Shown: in pieces, positions 37,401 to 45,977 of the stretch | Layout of the letters: each line of letters begins with the position of its first letter | How positions within the stretch are numbered: position 1 is the first letter of the stretch | Source of the DNA: Lewinellaceae bacterium | Lineage (GTDB): Bacteria; Bacteroidota; Bacteroidia; Chitinophagales; Saprospiraceae | Direction of reading: 5' to 3' | NCBI GenBank assembly: GCA_020636255.1 | Contig: JACJYE010000006.1 | Location: 352,846-416,845, forward strand | DNA length: 64,000 nt | Translations under genes and position numbers: made by a program | Notes under the pieces: generated by a model | What the model was told of the DNA's origin: nothing | Seen by the model: the letters and a program-made list of their open reading frames with translations, nothing else | The model's database searches: none

Positions 37401-37923
37401 CTTTTTCCGTCGCATAACGCCGCGGTTTCCCCGACGCATCTTTGCCGGCATCGAGCAAGGTGCCGCCGATGATCCGGTGTTCGGCGAGATTTTTTGCCAG
37501 TTCAAAAACGACGAATACCCTGTCAGCCTGCCTGGGGCGGCGTTCCAGCCCCAGCACCTCTTTGTAATAGAACTCGAGATGCCGGGCAGTAAACAGGTTC
37601 AGGTCGGCCTGGCCTTGCCCGAAAAGGCGCAGGAAGGCGATGAACAAAGCCAGGTTAGGTGTGGTTTTGCCGTCGATGCCGGCCAAATCGCCGAATAAGG
37701 CCAGCAGGCCTTCGTCAGGGAGCGGGAAAAAATCCTGCCAGTCACCGTCGATGCGGTTGCCGGCATTGTAATAGTTGATATGCTCAGCCAGTGCGTTTGC
37801 ATAGGCCAGAAGGCTTTCAGGGCCGCGCTCGTCAACCTTGAAATACGCAGGTACCAGGGCCTCCAGGAGGCGCCTGGCCTGGCTAACGCCATCTCTTCGC
37901 AGTATATGCCTGTGTCCGTTCAT
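34471..37923 (-). CDS. Baseplate J-like wedge protein (Pvc11-like)
   Basis: 1150 residues, a large version of the gp6/gpJ wedge protein found in eCIS. The N-terminus (LLEALVPAYFKVDERGPESLLAYANALAEHINYYN) and the C-terminal baseplate J region mark the family, the latter with RISERLRHKNRAIGLYDYER and APGRVTLVVISNLR. The ~500-residue beta-rich insertion between them is usual in Bacteroidota homologues. It follows the gp25-like gene by 2 bp. Confidence 0.88.
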   Translation of the reverse strand: MNGHRHILRRDGVSQARRLLEALVPAYFKVDERGPESLLAYANALAEHINYYNAGNRIDGDWQDFFPLPDEGLLALFGDLAGIDGKTTPNLALFIAFLRLFGQGQADLNLFTARHLEFYYKEVLGLERRPRQADRVFVVFELAKNLAEHRIIGGTLLDAGKDASGKPRRYATEKEIVINKAGIESLKSIFVDPADEFKLYAAAQADSADGQGAPFDDAPLWPAFGESQGSLPEGRKNMMPVSLGLAVAGPILHMAEGQRSLTVRIDSLPVDTDTPASRNYRQLFQVSFTGAEGWTGPLAVDARLLTDQEQFSTSGAQTTVFRTASEVNFSQGQIIVLETTQLINRDTGQVNTELRTVTYNLNNVFLGESFINTVTPITESQKFPPPDSISYTKKLFALVDIPPSYSPVAPYQEDIHQEHFNTAHPVMKLTLNRDASFYPYKELSYLQLGKVSVKATVRDITDVTVQNNQSLLDAGGPFTPFGAVPAVGSTFYLGHPEIFKKNIQNIFVDIDWQDAPASFNDYYGGYDVSALNNESFKMSAAALAGRTWHELTPASGFLGLFENPDATETNAIQLSANLGFPKMESLEAVGKFDNSTATGFLRFRFEGVLNGGVPVDGLSAFGHKEYPKLYASVAIFNATHPDDTPLAFPNEPYTPTIDSIRLGYDAQAEFIPGTTTGSGKVFHLEPFGQYELGDAAPFIFPEFSSEGYFFIGLKDFSPPRNLSILLQVAEGTQSQQGLSAAPEVSWSYLAGSQWIALNKLALLSDSTEHLKTTGIIEFSIGRNASMAHTRMPEGLHWLRGQVVQNTGGVNRLVRLLTQAVTAEAVLPVEEPGGEAELALAPDTIKKLVQKDAAVKGVSQPFASFGGRDIEADDSYYQRISERLRHKNRAIGLYDYERAALEAFPSIYKVKCLQNTLSTAAPFDIAPGRVTLVVISNLRNKYAVNPLEPKASSIELSRIKAHLEALVSGFVGIEVENPIYEKLLVEADVGFMPGYDPGFYGNQLNEDIKRFLSPWAYEEGQDIIFGGKVFRSDILAFIEKREYVDFVNNFKLYHILDSSRITDSDSLFEDEYTALADSAFIIGNAAISSTFVVGRPSEVVVASTPASILISAPSHRIRVLNTGEYECEGGFEQTGIGFMFVGINFEVGPDT

Positions 37924-37925
37924 TG

Positions 37926-38336
37926 TTAGGTTTCGGTGCCTTCATTCAAATAAAATGGATAGACGAGGTTGTTCCGGGTATTGGTACTGCGCACCACATA
38001 ATCCAGCACGATAAATAAGATACCTTCGTTACTGCGGTCGGTGACGACATCGGCCTTTTTGAGGTCGATGCGCGGCTCGTAAAAATCTATGGCCTTTTTG
38101 ATCCAGTCGCGCATATAGGTCACAAAGGAAGTCGACAGGGCCTCAAATACGAACTGGTCCAGGTTGGTGCCGTAAGCTGGTTGCATTACGCGTTCGCCGA
38201 CCCTGGTCGACAGGAGTATCTCCAGGCTGCTGCGTATATCCTCCTCGCCGGAGAGCATGCTTACGCTCTGCGTCTTTTTATCAAAAGCGGTTGGAAAGCT
38301 CCAACCTCTGCCCAAAAAGTTATCGTCCTTTGCCAT
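37926..38336 (-). CDS. gp25-like baseplate wedge protein (Pvc9-like)
   Basis: 136 residues, the expected size. It has the gp25/lysozyme-like signature LGRGWSFPTAFD, then IRSSLEILLSTRVGERVMQP and YGTNLDQFVFE. The protein is structural in all contractile systems and nucleates sheath attachment to the baseplate. Its start is 11 bp downstream of the PAAR stop. Confidence 0.94.
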   Translation of the reverse strand: MAKDDNFLGRGWSFPTAFDKKTQSVSMLSGEEDIRSSLEILLSTRVGERVMQPAYGTNLDQFVFEALSTSFVTYMRDWIKKAIDFYEPRIDLKKADVVTDRSNEGILFIVLDYVVRSTNTRNNLVYPFYLNEGTET

Positions 38337-38347
38337 TGGTTGTCGAG

Positions 38348-38638
38348 TTAGCCGATGAGCACTGTAAATTCACCGAGTATGATGCTGCCGCCATGGGCGG
38401 TGCTGTCGCCGAGGCGGGCCGCCGGCATACCGCCGATAAGCACGGTGCCCGAACCCGTGATGATGGTATCGGGAGGCCCCGTACAGGTGGCCATATCGCC
38501 AAGGCGAGCGGCCGGCATGCCGCCGATGAGCACAGTAGGCTCTCCGGCTGGCAATACCGGCCCGCCTACATGGGGAACCGTCCCGGTTACCATTGGGCAT
38601 ACGTGCATGTCTCCTACTCTTGCTGCTGGTTGTCCCAT
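38348..38638 (-). CDS. PAAR spike-tip protein (Pvc10-like)
   Basis: 96 residues built from PAAR repeats: MGQPAARVGDMHVCP, then two copies of VLIGGMPAARLGD. The Cys and His residues (HVCP, ATC, AHGG) would bind the metal at the tip of the spike cone. No toxin extension is attached, so the tip is structural only. It follows the VgrG-like gene by 45 bp. Confidence 0.95.
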   Translation of the reverse strand: MGQPAARVGDMHVCPMVTGTVPHVGGPVLPAGEPTVLIGGMPAARLGDMATCTGPPDTIITGSGTVLIGGMPAARLGDSTAHGGSIILGEFTVLIG

Positions 38639-38683
38639 AATTGGTGTTCTTATCGTTTTATCCGGGCCATTCCCGGAAATATG

Positions 38684-40435
38684 TCAATTGATCTGTACCA
38701 GTGAGCCCTTCAGTACGGCGACGGCGCTGCTGGACACTTCCAGCCCTGCCTGCCCTTCTGCTTTGAACTGTGCGCTCGCCTTACTTTCTATATTGACGCC
38801 TTCCGCCTTGATATCGCCGGAGGCTTTGAGGATGATATCCTTGGCGCTTTCGAGGGTGATACCGTCGCTGTTGAGCACTATCTTGTTGCCGTTCTCATCC
38901 GCCAGGCTGATCCCGCCTTCATCTTCGCTCAGCAGGATGGTGTTGCCCGCCGGCGTCTCCAGGCTGATGCTCTTGAGGTCGTCGTTGAACACACATTTCA
39001 TCTCACTGCGCGTTACCAGGCCTTTTTCATGGTTGTCGTTAGAGGCGGTGAACGGGGCCGGTTTGGCCGAGCTGTTCAGCATGCCGAGCACGACGGGGTC
39101 GCGCGGGTCGTCGTTGATAAAACCGACGATCACCTCGTCGCCTACCTCAGGCAGGAAAAAGGTGCCGCGGTTCTCGCCCGCATCGAGGGTAGCTACACGC
39201 GCCCAAACACCGTCATCATCCGGGTTGACGATCGGCAGCTTCACGCGGATGCGGTTCTCGCCGTCAGGGTCTTCCTCAAGCTGTGTGACCACTCCGGCCT
39301 GTAAACCGCTCACGGCGCCCAGCAGCCCGCCCGCCCTGGGGGCATTGACCTTATGGGTGCGGGTAAAAAAATCAGCATCCAGGCCGAACTGGGCGTCAGT
39401 GTACCAGTTGCCGCCCGCATACTCGTGGCGGATACCGCTCACATAAACCTTACCGCTCATGCGGGGGCCCACGCCCGATAGCTGAATGGTTTCGCCGGGA
39501 AGGATAGCCGCATAACCCTGAAATTTCACCCTACCCCTCAGCCTGGCCAGCCTGCTAAGGAGGAGCTGCGCATCGGCCCATGCCTGTAGTTCTTCCTGAA
39601 CGACCTGCCCACCGTGATAGAGCGTTAGAGGCGGGTCCAGCCCGACGACATCGGCCAGTTGTGCAGCGCTCAGGTTGCCTGCTTCTTCGAAGCCGGGGTC
39701 GGCAGCCTCAGCTTCCAGCACCTCCTGCCCGGCATAGTCCCAGCTCTTGGCCAGCACGGAGCTGTACTGATACCGCGCATCGATCTCGGCGTCGAACTCT
39801 TCCAGCGATGAGCTGCCGTAGGCCGCTTCAAGCACGGGCTCGCTGTCGAGCGAGGGCTTCAGCACGCTGATGAGGCCGTCGTTTACCAGGCACACCCGCC
39901 CGTTGGCCTGCGCCCTGCTGATGAGCAGGTCCCAGTCTGTCAACTCGTATTGAACGAGTTCGGCATGGGTGACATCGGTAGCTTCTATATCGGCATCGAG
40001 GCCATAACCGCTGGCCAGTTCTTCCATGATATCGCTGTCTTTGACATCCAGGAAGTAGCGGCTCCGGGCGGCAATGGCCATCTTGACGGCAGCGTCTTTG
40101 CAATCGACCGTAAGCTGAGCGCCGCCACGCCGCACCTTTATGCTATGGCCGGTGATGATGCCTTTAAAAACCGTGGACTCCTCGGCATAATACCCCAGCA
40201 GGGCTTCGATCTCATTGCCAGGGACGAAAAGATCCTCAGCGCTTACCGGGAAATCCTGGGTGGCGGCATTGCCGTCGATCATGTTTATTCGGCAATAAGG
40301 GATGCGGTTGAGCTCCCGCATGACGAGGATGGACATGACCTGGAAGCGCCTGGAAATAGCCTCTCCATTGATCTTGATGGTGTGCGTTACCACATCCGTT
40401 CTCGTGCTGTTCGGTATGAGCCTGCCGTTGATCAT
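38684..40435 (-). CDS. VgrG-like central spike protein (Pvc8-like)
   Basis: 583 residues with gp27-like (about 1-350), OB-fold and gp5-like needle parts. The OB-fold is clear (DGENRIRVKLPIVNPDDDGVWARV, FFLPEVGDEVIVGFINDDPR). The C-terminus is a repetitive triple-stranded beta-helix (GNTILLSEDEGGISLADENG, ISLETPAG) ending in a hydrophobic tip that should seat the PAAR cone. Its ATG overlaps the stop of the LysM gene by 4 nt. Confidence 0.94.
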   Translation of the reverse strand: MINGRLIPNSTRTDVVTHTIKINGEAISRRFQVMSILVMRELNRIPYCRINMIDGNAATQDFPVSAEDLFVPGNEIEALLGYYAEESTVFKGIITGHSIKVRRGGAQLTVDCKDAAVKMAIAARSRYFLDVKDSDIMEELASGYGLDADIEATDVTHAELVQYELTDWDLLISRAQANGRVCLVNDGLISVLKPSLDSEPVLEAAYGSSSLEEFDAEIDARYQYSSVLAKSWDYAGQEVLEAEAADPGFEEAGNLSAAQLADVVGLDPPLTLYHGGQVVQEELQAWADAQLLLSRLARLRGRVKFQGYAAILPGETIQLSGVGPRMSGKVYVSGIRHEYAGGNWYTDAQFGLDADFFTRTHKVNAPRAGGLLGAVSGLQAGVVTQLEEDPDGENRIRVKLPIVNPDDDGVWARVATLDAGENRGTFFLPEVGDEVIVGFINDDPRDPVVLGMLNSSAKPAPFTASNDNHEKGLVTRSEMKCVFNDDLKSISLETPAGNTILLSEDEGGISLADENGNKIVLNSDGITLESAKDIILKASGDIKAEGVNIESKASAQFKAEGQAGLEVSSSAVAVLKGSLVQIN

Positions 40436-41208
40436 ATTTTCGATTTGTCGATTGGAGGAAAAGTAATGACTGTCCCTACGGGCAGGTTCCGAAAGTGGAC
40501 CAGGCCGTTGACGCGCGCCACCTCCAGATAGAGGGAGGCATCGCCATAGATCTCTCTGGCCAGCAGCGGAAGGGTATCCCCTTCCTTGACCACGCGCTGG
40601 TGCGTCAGGTCGGGAGAAGCCGGTTTGTCCCTGTTCTCCCGTTCTTCGTCAGGGATGCTTTCCACAAAAGCCGCATTGGCGACGGCGCGCAGCGGCGTGC
40701 CGTCGGGTTTGAACAGCTTGAAGTCGTAGGTTAGCGTATTCAGCTTGCAGGATACGCCCAGCGTGCCCCAGTTGATATAGACGCGGCGCGGCGCGTGCTC
40801 TTCCCCGGCATAGTCCAGCACAACATGGTTGAAGCGCTGGATCTCGGCCATAACGTCGTAGGCGTCATCGCCCCCCGACAGAGCATCGGCAACGGCGCCC
40901 AGGATAGGTATGCTGTCGAGCAGCCCTTCCGGTGGTTTGGGGATGACTCCGGTGGCATCGAACAGAAATTCGAACTGGAAGGCAAAAGGCGCATTACCGA
41001 CGAAGCGCGGGTCGGTGCCGGAGGTTCCCGGCGCCTGCCTTTCGTCGCGTTTGATCTCATGCCTGATCTGGTACTTCTCCGGGTTCACCAGGGCTACGTA
41101 CTGGTCATCCGGGTTGGTGCTCAGGTTGGACAGGTCATTCGACTGGCTTTCGGCCATGTAGGCCGTGATCTTCATCTTTTCCAGTTTGCCTTGGTCTAGT
41201 CCGAACAT
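40432..41208 (-). CDS. LysM-domain baseplate hub protein (Pvc7-like)
   Basis: 258 residues. The N-terminal ~180 residues resemble the tube-baseplate adaptor (NPEKYQIRHEIKRDERQ, FQFEFLFDATG). The C-terminus is a LysM-type fold (VVKEGDTLPLLAREIYGDAS, then NLPVGTVITFPPI). In PVC, Pvc7 links the inner tube to the spike. It overlaps both neighbours by a few bases, typical of translational coupling. Confidence 0.9.
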   Translation of the reverse strand: MFGLDQGKLEKMKITAYMAESQSNDLSNLSTNPDDQYVALVNPEKYQIRHEIKRDERQAPGTSGTDPRFVGNAPFAFQFEFLFDATGVIPKPPEGLLDSIPILGAVADALSGGDDAYDVMAEIQRFNHVVLDYAGEEHAPRRVYINWGTLGVSCKLNTLTYDFKLFKPDGTPLRAVANAAFVESIPDEERENRDKPASPDLTHQRVVKEGDTLPLLAREIYGDASLYLEVARVNGLVHFRNLPVGTVITFPPIDKSKI

Positions 41209-41369
41209 CAGCGCTCTTCTTTATCCTTTAAGATCTGTAAAACCTGTTCTACGCAAGAGGCGACAATGGCCTCTTCACTGGCGGGCGTAGACGAGGCCGG
41301 GGCCTGCTGGCCACCACTCCCCTCGCCTACCGTTGCCTTTATCACCAATTCCTTAATGATCAGTGGCAT
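41208..41369 (-). CDS. DUF5908 small eCIS protein (Pvc6 position)
   Basis: A 53-residue gene easily missed because of its size. It reads MPLIIKELVIKATVGEG at the start, typical of DUF5908, then a short Ala/Ser/Pro linker and a C-terminal helix EEAIVASCVEQVLQILKDKE. The stop shares one base with the next start (TGATG), and it begins 13 bp after the second tube gene. DUF5908 genes occupy this position in Bacteroidota eCIS and related loci; the role is unknown, perhaps a small tube or baseplate-hub partner. Confidence 0.85.
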   Translation of the reverse strand: MPLIIKELVIKATVGEGSGGQQAPASSTPASEEAIVASCVEQVLQILKDKEER

Positions 41370-41382
41370 AAGTACTTTTTTA

Positions 41383-41907
41383 TCAACCCAACGAAACGTC
41401 GATGGAGCCTGTTACAGCTCCGGCGATAGCCCCTGCTGCGCCCACAGCCAGCGTCGCTTCCTTCATGAAGGTGAAGTAGTTGTAGGAAAGCTCTATCCTT
41501 TCGACGACGACCTCGTTGCTCGTCGAATTGAAACTGGATATATCCAGCTTCTTGGGGATGGCCCCTACCACATACCAGTTGAATAGCGGCAGGTGTTGCT
41601 CATTGAGCAGGGAGACGATCAGGTTGACCGGTTTGAATGAAAAATTTTCCACAGCGTCTCTCACCCAATCGCTCAGCCCGAACAGCTGCGCATCCAGGAA
41701 GAGGCCCCTTTTGAGTACAAGGTCGGGGAAAGAGGTGCGCACCGGGAGCTGGTGGACGAAGCGGTTCTCGCCACCTTCCCGGTAGGCCTCCATCTCCACC
41801 GTACTGGTAAGGCCGCTAACCTCCTGGAAGCTGATGTCTTTGAGCGACTGCGGAAAAAGTTCAAAAGTGACCAGGAAGTGATAACCTACCTGTGGGTATT
41901 CGAACAT
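41383..41907 (-). CDS. Inner tube protein 2 (Pvc5-like)
   Basis: 174 residues of the T4 gp19 tube family: YHFLVTFELFPQ, FQEVSGLTSTVE, LVLKRGLFLDAQLF and LLNEQHLPLFNWYVVGAIPKK. The C-terminal tail (AVGAAGAIAGAVTGSIDVSLG) is an unusual Gly/Ala-rich extension. As the second, more divergent tube protein it probably forms the ring that contacts the baseplate. Confidence 0.92.
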   Translation of the reverse strand: MFEYPQVGYHFLVTFELFPQSLKDISFQEVSGLTSTVEMEAYREGGENRFVHQLPVRTSFPDLVLKRGLFLDAQLFGLSDWVRDAVENFSFKPVNLIVSLLNEQHLPLFNWYVVGAIPKKLDISSFNSTSNEVVVERIELSYNYFTFMKEATLAVGAAGAIAGAVTGSIDVSLG

Positions 41908-41910
41908 CGG

Positions 41911-42342
41911 TTATTCGTTTTGGATGGTTAAACCTTCGTGGGCCAGCGCGATGGATTCTACCGCCGGTTCGTTGCTGGTAGAGTTCAGGTCAGTAGAAGT
42001 CACCTTTTTCGGCCAGGCGTTCTTCACCTTCCACACGACTACGGGCTCATGGGCCTCGTTGAGCAGGCTGATGGTGATATCCCTGCGCTCGATGGTGTTG
42101 AGCGCTACCGTATTCCACCAGTCGTAGAACTCGTTGTCGGAAGCGAAAACGCCGCGCTTGAGGGTGATGTCGCCGAAGGTCTGGCGCCCAGGCATTTTGA
42201 TCTCGTTAGACTCCAGGCTGTCGCCGGCCCGGTATTTGATCTCTTCAGTGGACACTTCCAGCCCGCTAACTTCGGTGAACCCGATCTTTGTTCCGCCCCA
42301 GTCGACGCGGAAATGCCATTTTGGCAATGGATATTCAGCCAT
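41911..42342 (-). CDS. Main inner tube protein (Pvc1-like)
   Basis: 143 residues, the standard length. Family motifs: FRVDWGGTKIGFTEVSGLEV, ITLKRGVFASDNEFYDWWN and WKVKNAWPKKVTSTDLNSTS. It should stack as hexamers to form the cargo-carrying tube. Separated from the second tube gene by 3 bp. Confidence 0.95.
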   Translation of the reverse strand: MAEYPLPKWHFRVDWGGTKIGFTEVSGLEVSTEEIKYRAGDSLESNEIKMPGRQTFGDITLKRGVFASDNEFYDWWNTVALNTIERRDITISLLNEAHEPVVVWKVKNAWPKKVTSTDLNSTSNEPAVESIALAHEGLTIQNE

Positions 42343-42408
42343 GATGCTTGTTTTTTTTATACGTTCAATGAATTAATGGTCGATAAACACAGCCTGTTAC
42401 AGCTTGGA

Positions 42409-44448
42409 TCAGGATTCCTGCATTTTGTGCGAGAAGCGCAGGATAATGAATTCCGCCGGCCTGACGGCAGCCATACCTATCTCGACGATCAGCCGGCCTT
42501 CAAGGATGTCCTGCGCCGTCATCGTCTGGCCCAGCCCTACCTTCACGAAGAAGGCATCCTGGGGTTTGGAACCGGCAAGGGCGCCCTGCCGCCACTGGAT
42601 GACGAGGAAATTCTCTATGAGCCCGCGAACCTTGACCCAGGTGTTGGCGTCGTTGGGTTCAAACACAAAGGGTTCGGATGCCTTTTTCACCGATTCTTCG
42701 ACGAAGTTGAAGAAGCGCCGCACCGGTACGTAGCGCCATTCGTTGTCGTTGCCGGCAAGCGTGCGGGCGCCCCAGACGAGCGTGCCCTTGCCTACGAAGG
42801 AACGTATGGCGTTGATGGACTTACCGGTCGAATGGACATTAAGACCGGCCTGCTCTTCGTTGGTGATCTTTACCGCCGGCCCGATGATGGCGGATACGCT
42901 GACGTTGGCCGGAGCTTTCCACACGCCTCTGGATCGGTCGACGGCGGCGTAGATTCCCGCTACCGGCCCCGACGGAGGCAGCAGGCGCATGCTACGGCGC
43001 AGCTTATCGGCGAGGTCCTTGAAAAAGGTGTTGCCGGCAATAAGGGCTGTTTCCGCCTTTTCCTCTGCATCGAGGGCCATATTGAAGAGGGTGTTCATCA
43101 CGCTGATGATCTTATCGGCCACCCGTACGAATTTGGCGTGTTCCAGCACCCTTCCGCCCCGCACCTGAATGGTGCCTGCGCCCAGGCTGATATCAGTATC
43201 CTCTGAAATAGCGCCGATATTCACGCCCCCCGTCGTCCAATCGGGCACCAGGGTAGCATAAACGGTGGCGGGGTCGTCGGGAGGCTGAACCAGCAGGTCG
43301 GTGCTGATAGCCGTATTTTTCTCTATACTGACCAAATCGGCCAGGGCGCTTATCAGGCTTGTATCCGCTTGAAGCTGGGTAACCCTGGCTGCTACCACGG
43401 AATCGGTGCTGAGCGATGCAGCGGCCAGGGCCGGGAAGGCCAGCGCGCATTCACTCAGGAAACGGATGATAGCCGTGAAGTTGGCGCGGGTCCCGCCACC
43501 GGGAGCATTGAAATCGCTGACAAGCGTTTCAAAATGGCTGCGCAGGGGAGAGAAATCAGCCAGGCTCACGCCGGCCAGGGCCGTAGATAAGGTGCCCATC
43601 ACTGTATCGGTATCCCCTTGTTTTGCTAAAAGTGTCGTCAACAGATCGTTGGTATCGGCGGCGCCCAGCAGGGTATCCAGGCCGGTATCCGAAATGGCCA
43701 GGCCGCCGGTGTCCTGGAAATCCAGGCTGCGCAACGAAACGGGGATGTCTTTGGCAGTCAATACCCATGGGTAATAAGCAGCGCCGTACAGTAAAGCCGT
43801 AGTGCCTATGCCGTTGCGGAAATTGGCGATGGGGGTATTAGGGAAAGCATCCTCCTGGTATCCTTCGATGAGGTCGAGAATGGCGAAGCGGTCTTTCAGC
43901 TTATCGCACTGGGCCAGGGCCAGCTGTTGCAGGCGCGCAAAGTTGGCGAGGCCGGGGCCGCCGGTACCGCCGTCTACCAGGCCCACCGCATCGGGAAAGA
44001 CCAGCAGGGTCGGTTCGTCCACCTTCGCCACGGCATTGATACCGTCTTCCAGCTCCGCGTCGTCGATCTCGGCGGGATAAACCCCCACAGAAACGATGTA
44101 ACAGGCGCCCCCGCCATTGGCATAGAACAGCTCGATGCTGTCGTAGAGGTAATACCGGCGCGCATTGTCACTATCATCTCGTGGCGTTACGGCCGTAACG
44201 GCAGCATCAGCGCCGGCGCCGTCAACGGTCAGCAAATAGCTGGCGGGGGTGAACGGCCCGCCATAAAGGGCCTGGAATTCCAGCAGGGAGCTCACGCGGG
44301 TGGGTATGCCGGACAGGGAGTCTCCCGTAGCCGTTTCGGCTCTTTCCGTGTACCCGATAAAAGCGGGTATAGCCGTATCTACTGCCACCACTGAGGGCGG
44401 GAAAGTGGATATCTCCTTAATATATACACCTGGTGTTTTGTATTCCAT
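42409..44448 (-). CDS. Contractile sheath protein, long paralogue
   Basis: 679 residues. N-terminus YKTPGVYIKEISTFPPSV and C-terminus (SVRRFFNFVEESVKKA-type block, GLGQTMTAQDILEGRLIVEIG, ending RFSHKMQES) are close to those of the 490-residue sheath gene upstream. Between about 255 and 430 it carries an extra ~180-residue domain (TLLGAADTNDLLTTLLAKQG onward, mostly helical) absent from the short sheath. This domain should project from the sheath surface. The two sheaths look like ancient duplicates in which one gained the insertion. Confidence 0.93.
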   Translation of the reverse strand: MEYKTPGVYIKEISTFPPSVVAVDTAIPAFIGYTERAETATGDSLSGIPTRVSSLLEFQALYGGPFTPASYLLTVDGAGADAAVTAVTPRDDSDNARRYYLYDSIELFYANGGGACYIVSVGVYPAEIDDAELEDGINAVAKVDEPTLLVFPDAVGLVDGGTGGPGLANFARLQQLALAQCDKLKDRFAILDLIEGYQEDAFPNTPIANFRNGIGTTALLYGAAYYPWVLTAKDIPVSLRSLDFQDTGGLAISDTGLDTLLGAADTNDLLTTLLAKQGDTDTVMGTLSTALAGVSLADFSPLRSHFETLVSDFNAPGGGTRANFTAIIRFLSECALAFPALAAASLSTDSVVAARVTQLQADTSLISALADLVSIEKNTAISTDLLVQPPDDPATVYATLVPDWTTGGVNIGAISEDTDISLGAGTIQVRGGRVLEHAKFVRVADKIISVMNTLFNMALDAEEKAETALIAGNTFFKDLADKLRRSMRLLPPSGPVAGIYAAVDRSRGVWKAPANVSVSAIIGPAVKITNEEQAGLNVHSTGKSINAIRSFVGKGTLVWGARTLAGNDNEWRYVPVRRFFNFVEESVKKASEPFVFEPNDANTWVKVRGLIENFLVIQWRQGALAGSKPQDAFFVKVGLGQTMTAQDILEGRLIVEIGMAAVRPAEFIILRFSHKMQES

Positions 44449-44486
44449 AATTCATTACTTTTTTTCGGTTGGCCACCCAGGCCGGA

Positions 44487-45959
44487 TCAGGAAACCTGCA
44501 TCTTGTGGGAGAACCGGAGAATGATAAATTCTGCCGGGCGGACGACGGCCATTCCGATCTCGACGATCATCCTGCCCTCGAGGATGTCCAGTGCCGTCAT
44601 GGTCTGGCCCAGCCCGACTTTTACAAAGAAAGCGTCATCGGGTTTGGCCCCCGCCAATGCACCGGCGCGCCACTGGTTGAGCAGGAAGTTCTCGATCATA
44701 GCGCGCACCTTGTTCCAGGTATTCGCGTCGTTGGGTTCGAAAACGAACTGCTCTGATGCCTTTTTCACGGACTCCTCCACCATATTGAAAAAGCGGCGAA
44801 CGGAAACGTAGCGCCACTCGTTGTCGTTGCCGGCAAGGGTGCGGGCGCCCCAAACGAGGATGCCTTTTCCTGTAAAGCTGCGTATTACGTTGACGGACTT
44901 ACCGGAGGTGTGCACGTTCAACCCGTCCTGTGCGTCGTTATCCACTTTCACCAGAGGCCGAGTGATGCCGGAAAGGCTCACATTGGCAGGAGCTTTCCAC
45001 ACGCCCCGCGTGCTGTCGACGCTGGCGTAGACGCCGGCGGCCAGGGGCCCCGGCGGCATGGTTACCCTGAACTTTTCGATGGCGGCCTTTACGAGGTGGT
45101 AAAGCGCATTATTGCGATGGAACAGGGAGCTCACTTCCGGTGAAGCGGCATTGTCGTCGCGCAGTACGACGTTATCCGGGTTGATATTCACCCCGCCGAT
45201 CGTACCGGTTATGGCTACACCGGCCGGGTCATAGGCAAAAGACAGGCTCGTTTCCAGCCATGGATAATAGGCCGCCCCGTATTTGAGGTTCAGGGTACCT
45301 ATTCTGCCCCTAAAGCTGTTAGGGTCGTCGTTGATGATATCCGGGCCGCCGGCCTGCTGAAAATCCTGGTCGCCATGGTAAACATCCACGATCGTGAAGC
45401 GGTCCTTCAAGGCTTCGCATTGGGCCAGCGCTTCAGTATACAGCTGATAGTATTGCGAGTAGGCGGTGTTCTCGTCCGCGTTGGTGATCGCTACGGCATC
45501 GGGAAACAGGATGAGCGTAGGTTCATCCTCCTTGGCCAGTACCGGCAGCCCGGCCAGCAGATCGGCCTGGGCCACAGCGGGTGTAGTGGTATTGTATGCA
45601 CCGGTGCAGATGATGTAACAGGGCCCGCCGCCGTTGGCGAAATACAGCTGCAGGGCGTAGTACATCCGGTATACCAGCGTGGGCGCCACCGGTGCTGTAG
45701 TGATACCGTCGGCGCCGTTCACCGTGCCCAGAACTGCGCTGAACGATTGGTTGAAGGGGCCGCCGAACAGGCTCTCATACTCCTTCAGCGATTTGATCCG
45801 CACGGCGGGCTTTGGAAAGTCAGTGCCTCCGAATGGGTTGGCTTCGGTATATCCGATAAAGGCTGGAATGGCCGTTTCCACCGCTGCTACGGAAGGAGGG
45901 AGCAAAGACACCTCATCGATGTATGCTCCGGGTGTTTTGACGTTATTCAAATTTAGCAT
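44487..45959 (-). CDS. Contractile sheath protein, short paralogue
   Basis: 490 residues with the core sheath fold: NVKTPGAYIDEVSLLPPSV at the start, GGGPCYIICTGAY, and the C-terminal block RGVWKAPANVS, GLNVHTSGKSVNVIRSF and GLGQTMTALDILEGRMIVEI. It forms the contractile outer tube around the gp19-like inner tube. Located 38 bp upstream of its longer paralogue. Confidence 0.94.
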   Translation of the reverse strand: MLNLNNVKTPGAYIDEVSLLPPSVAAVETAIPAFIGYTEANPFGGTDFPKPAVRIKSLKEYESLFGGPFNQSFSAVLGTVNGADGITTAPVAPTLVYRMYYALQLYFANGGGPCYIICTGAYNTTTPAVAQADLLAGLPVLAKEDEPTLILFPDAVAITNADENTAYSQYYQLYTEALAQCEALKDRFTIVDVYHGDQDFQQAGGPDIINDDPNSFRGRIGTLNLKYGAAYYPWLETSLSFAYDPAGVAITGTIGGVNINPDNVVLRDDNAASPEVSSLFHRNNALYHLVKAAIEKFRVTMPPGPLAAGVYASVDSTRGVWKAPANVSLSGITRPLVKVDNDAQDGLNVHTSGKSVNVIRSFTGKGILVWGARTLAGNDNEWRYVSVRRFFNMVEESVKKASEQFVFEPNDANTWNKVRAMIENFLLNQWRAGALAGAKPDDAFFVKVGLGQTMTALDILEGRMIVEIGMAVVRPAEFIILRFSHKMQVS

Positions 45960-45977
45960 GCTGGTATTCTCTTTGAA

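Noticed and set aside
41938..43206. 422-codon open frame on the plus strand
   Set aside because: Antisense to the tube and sheath genes; no protein-like motifs.
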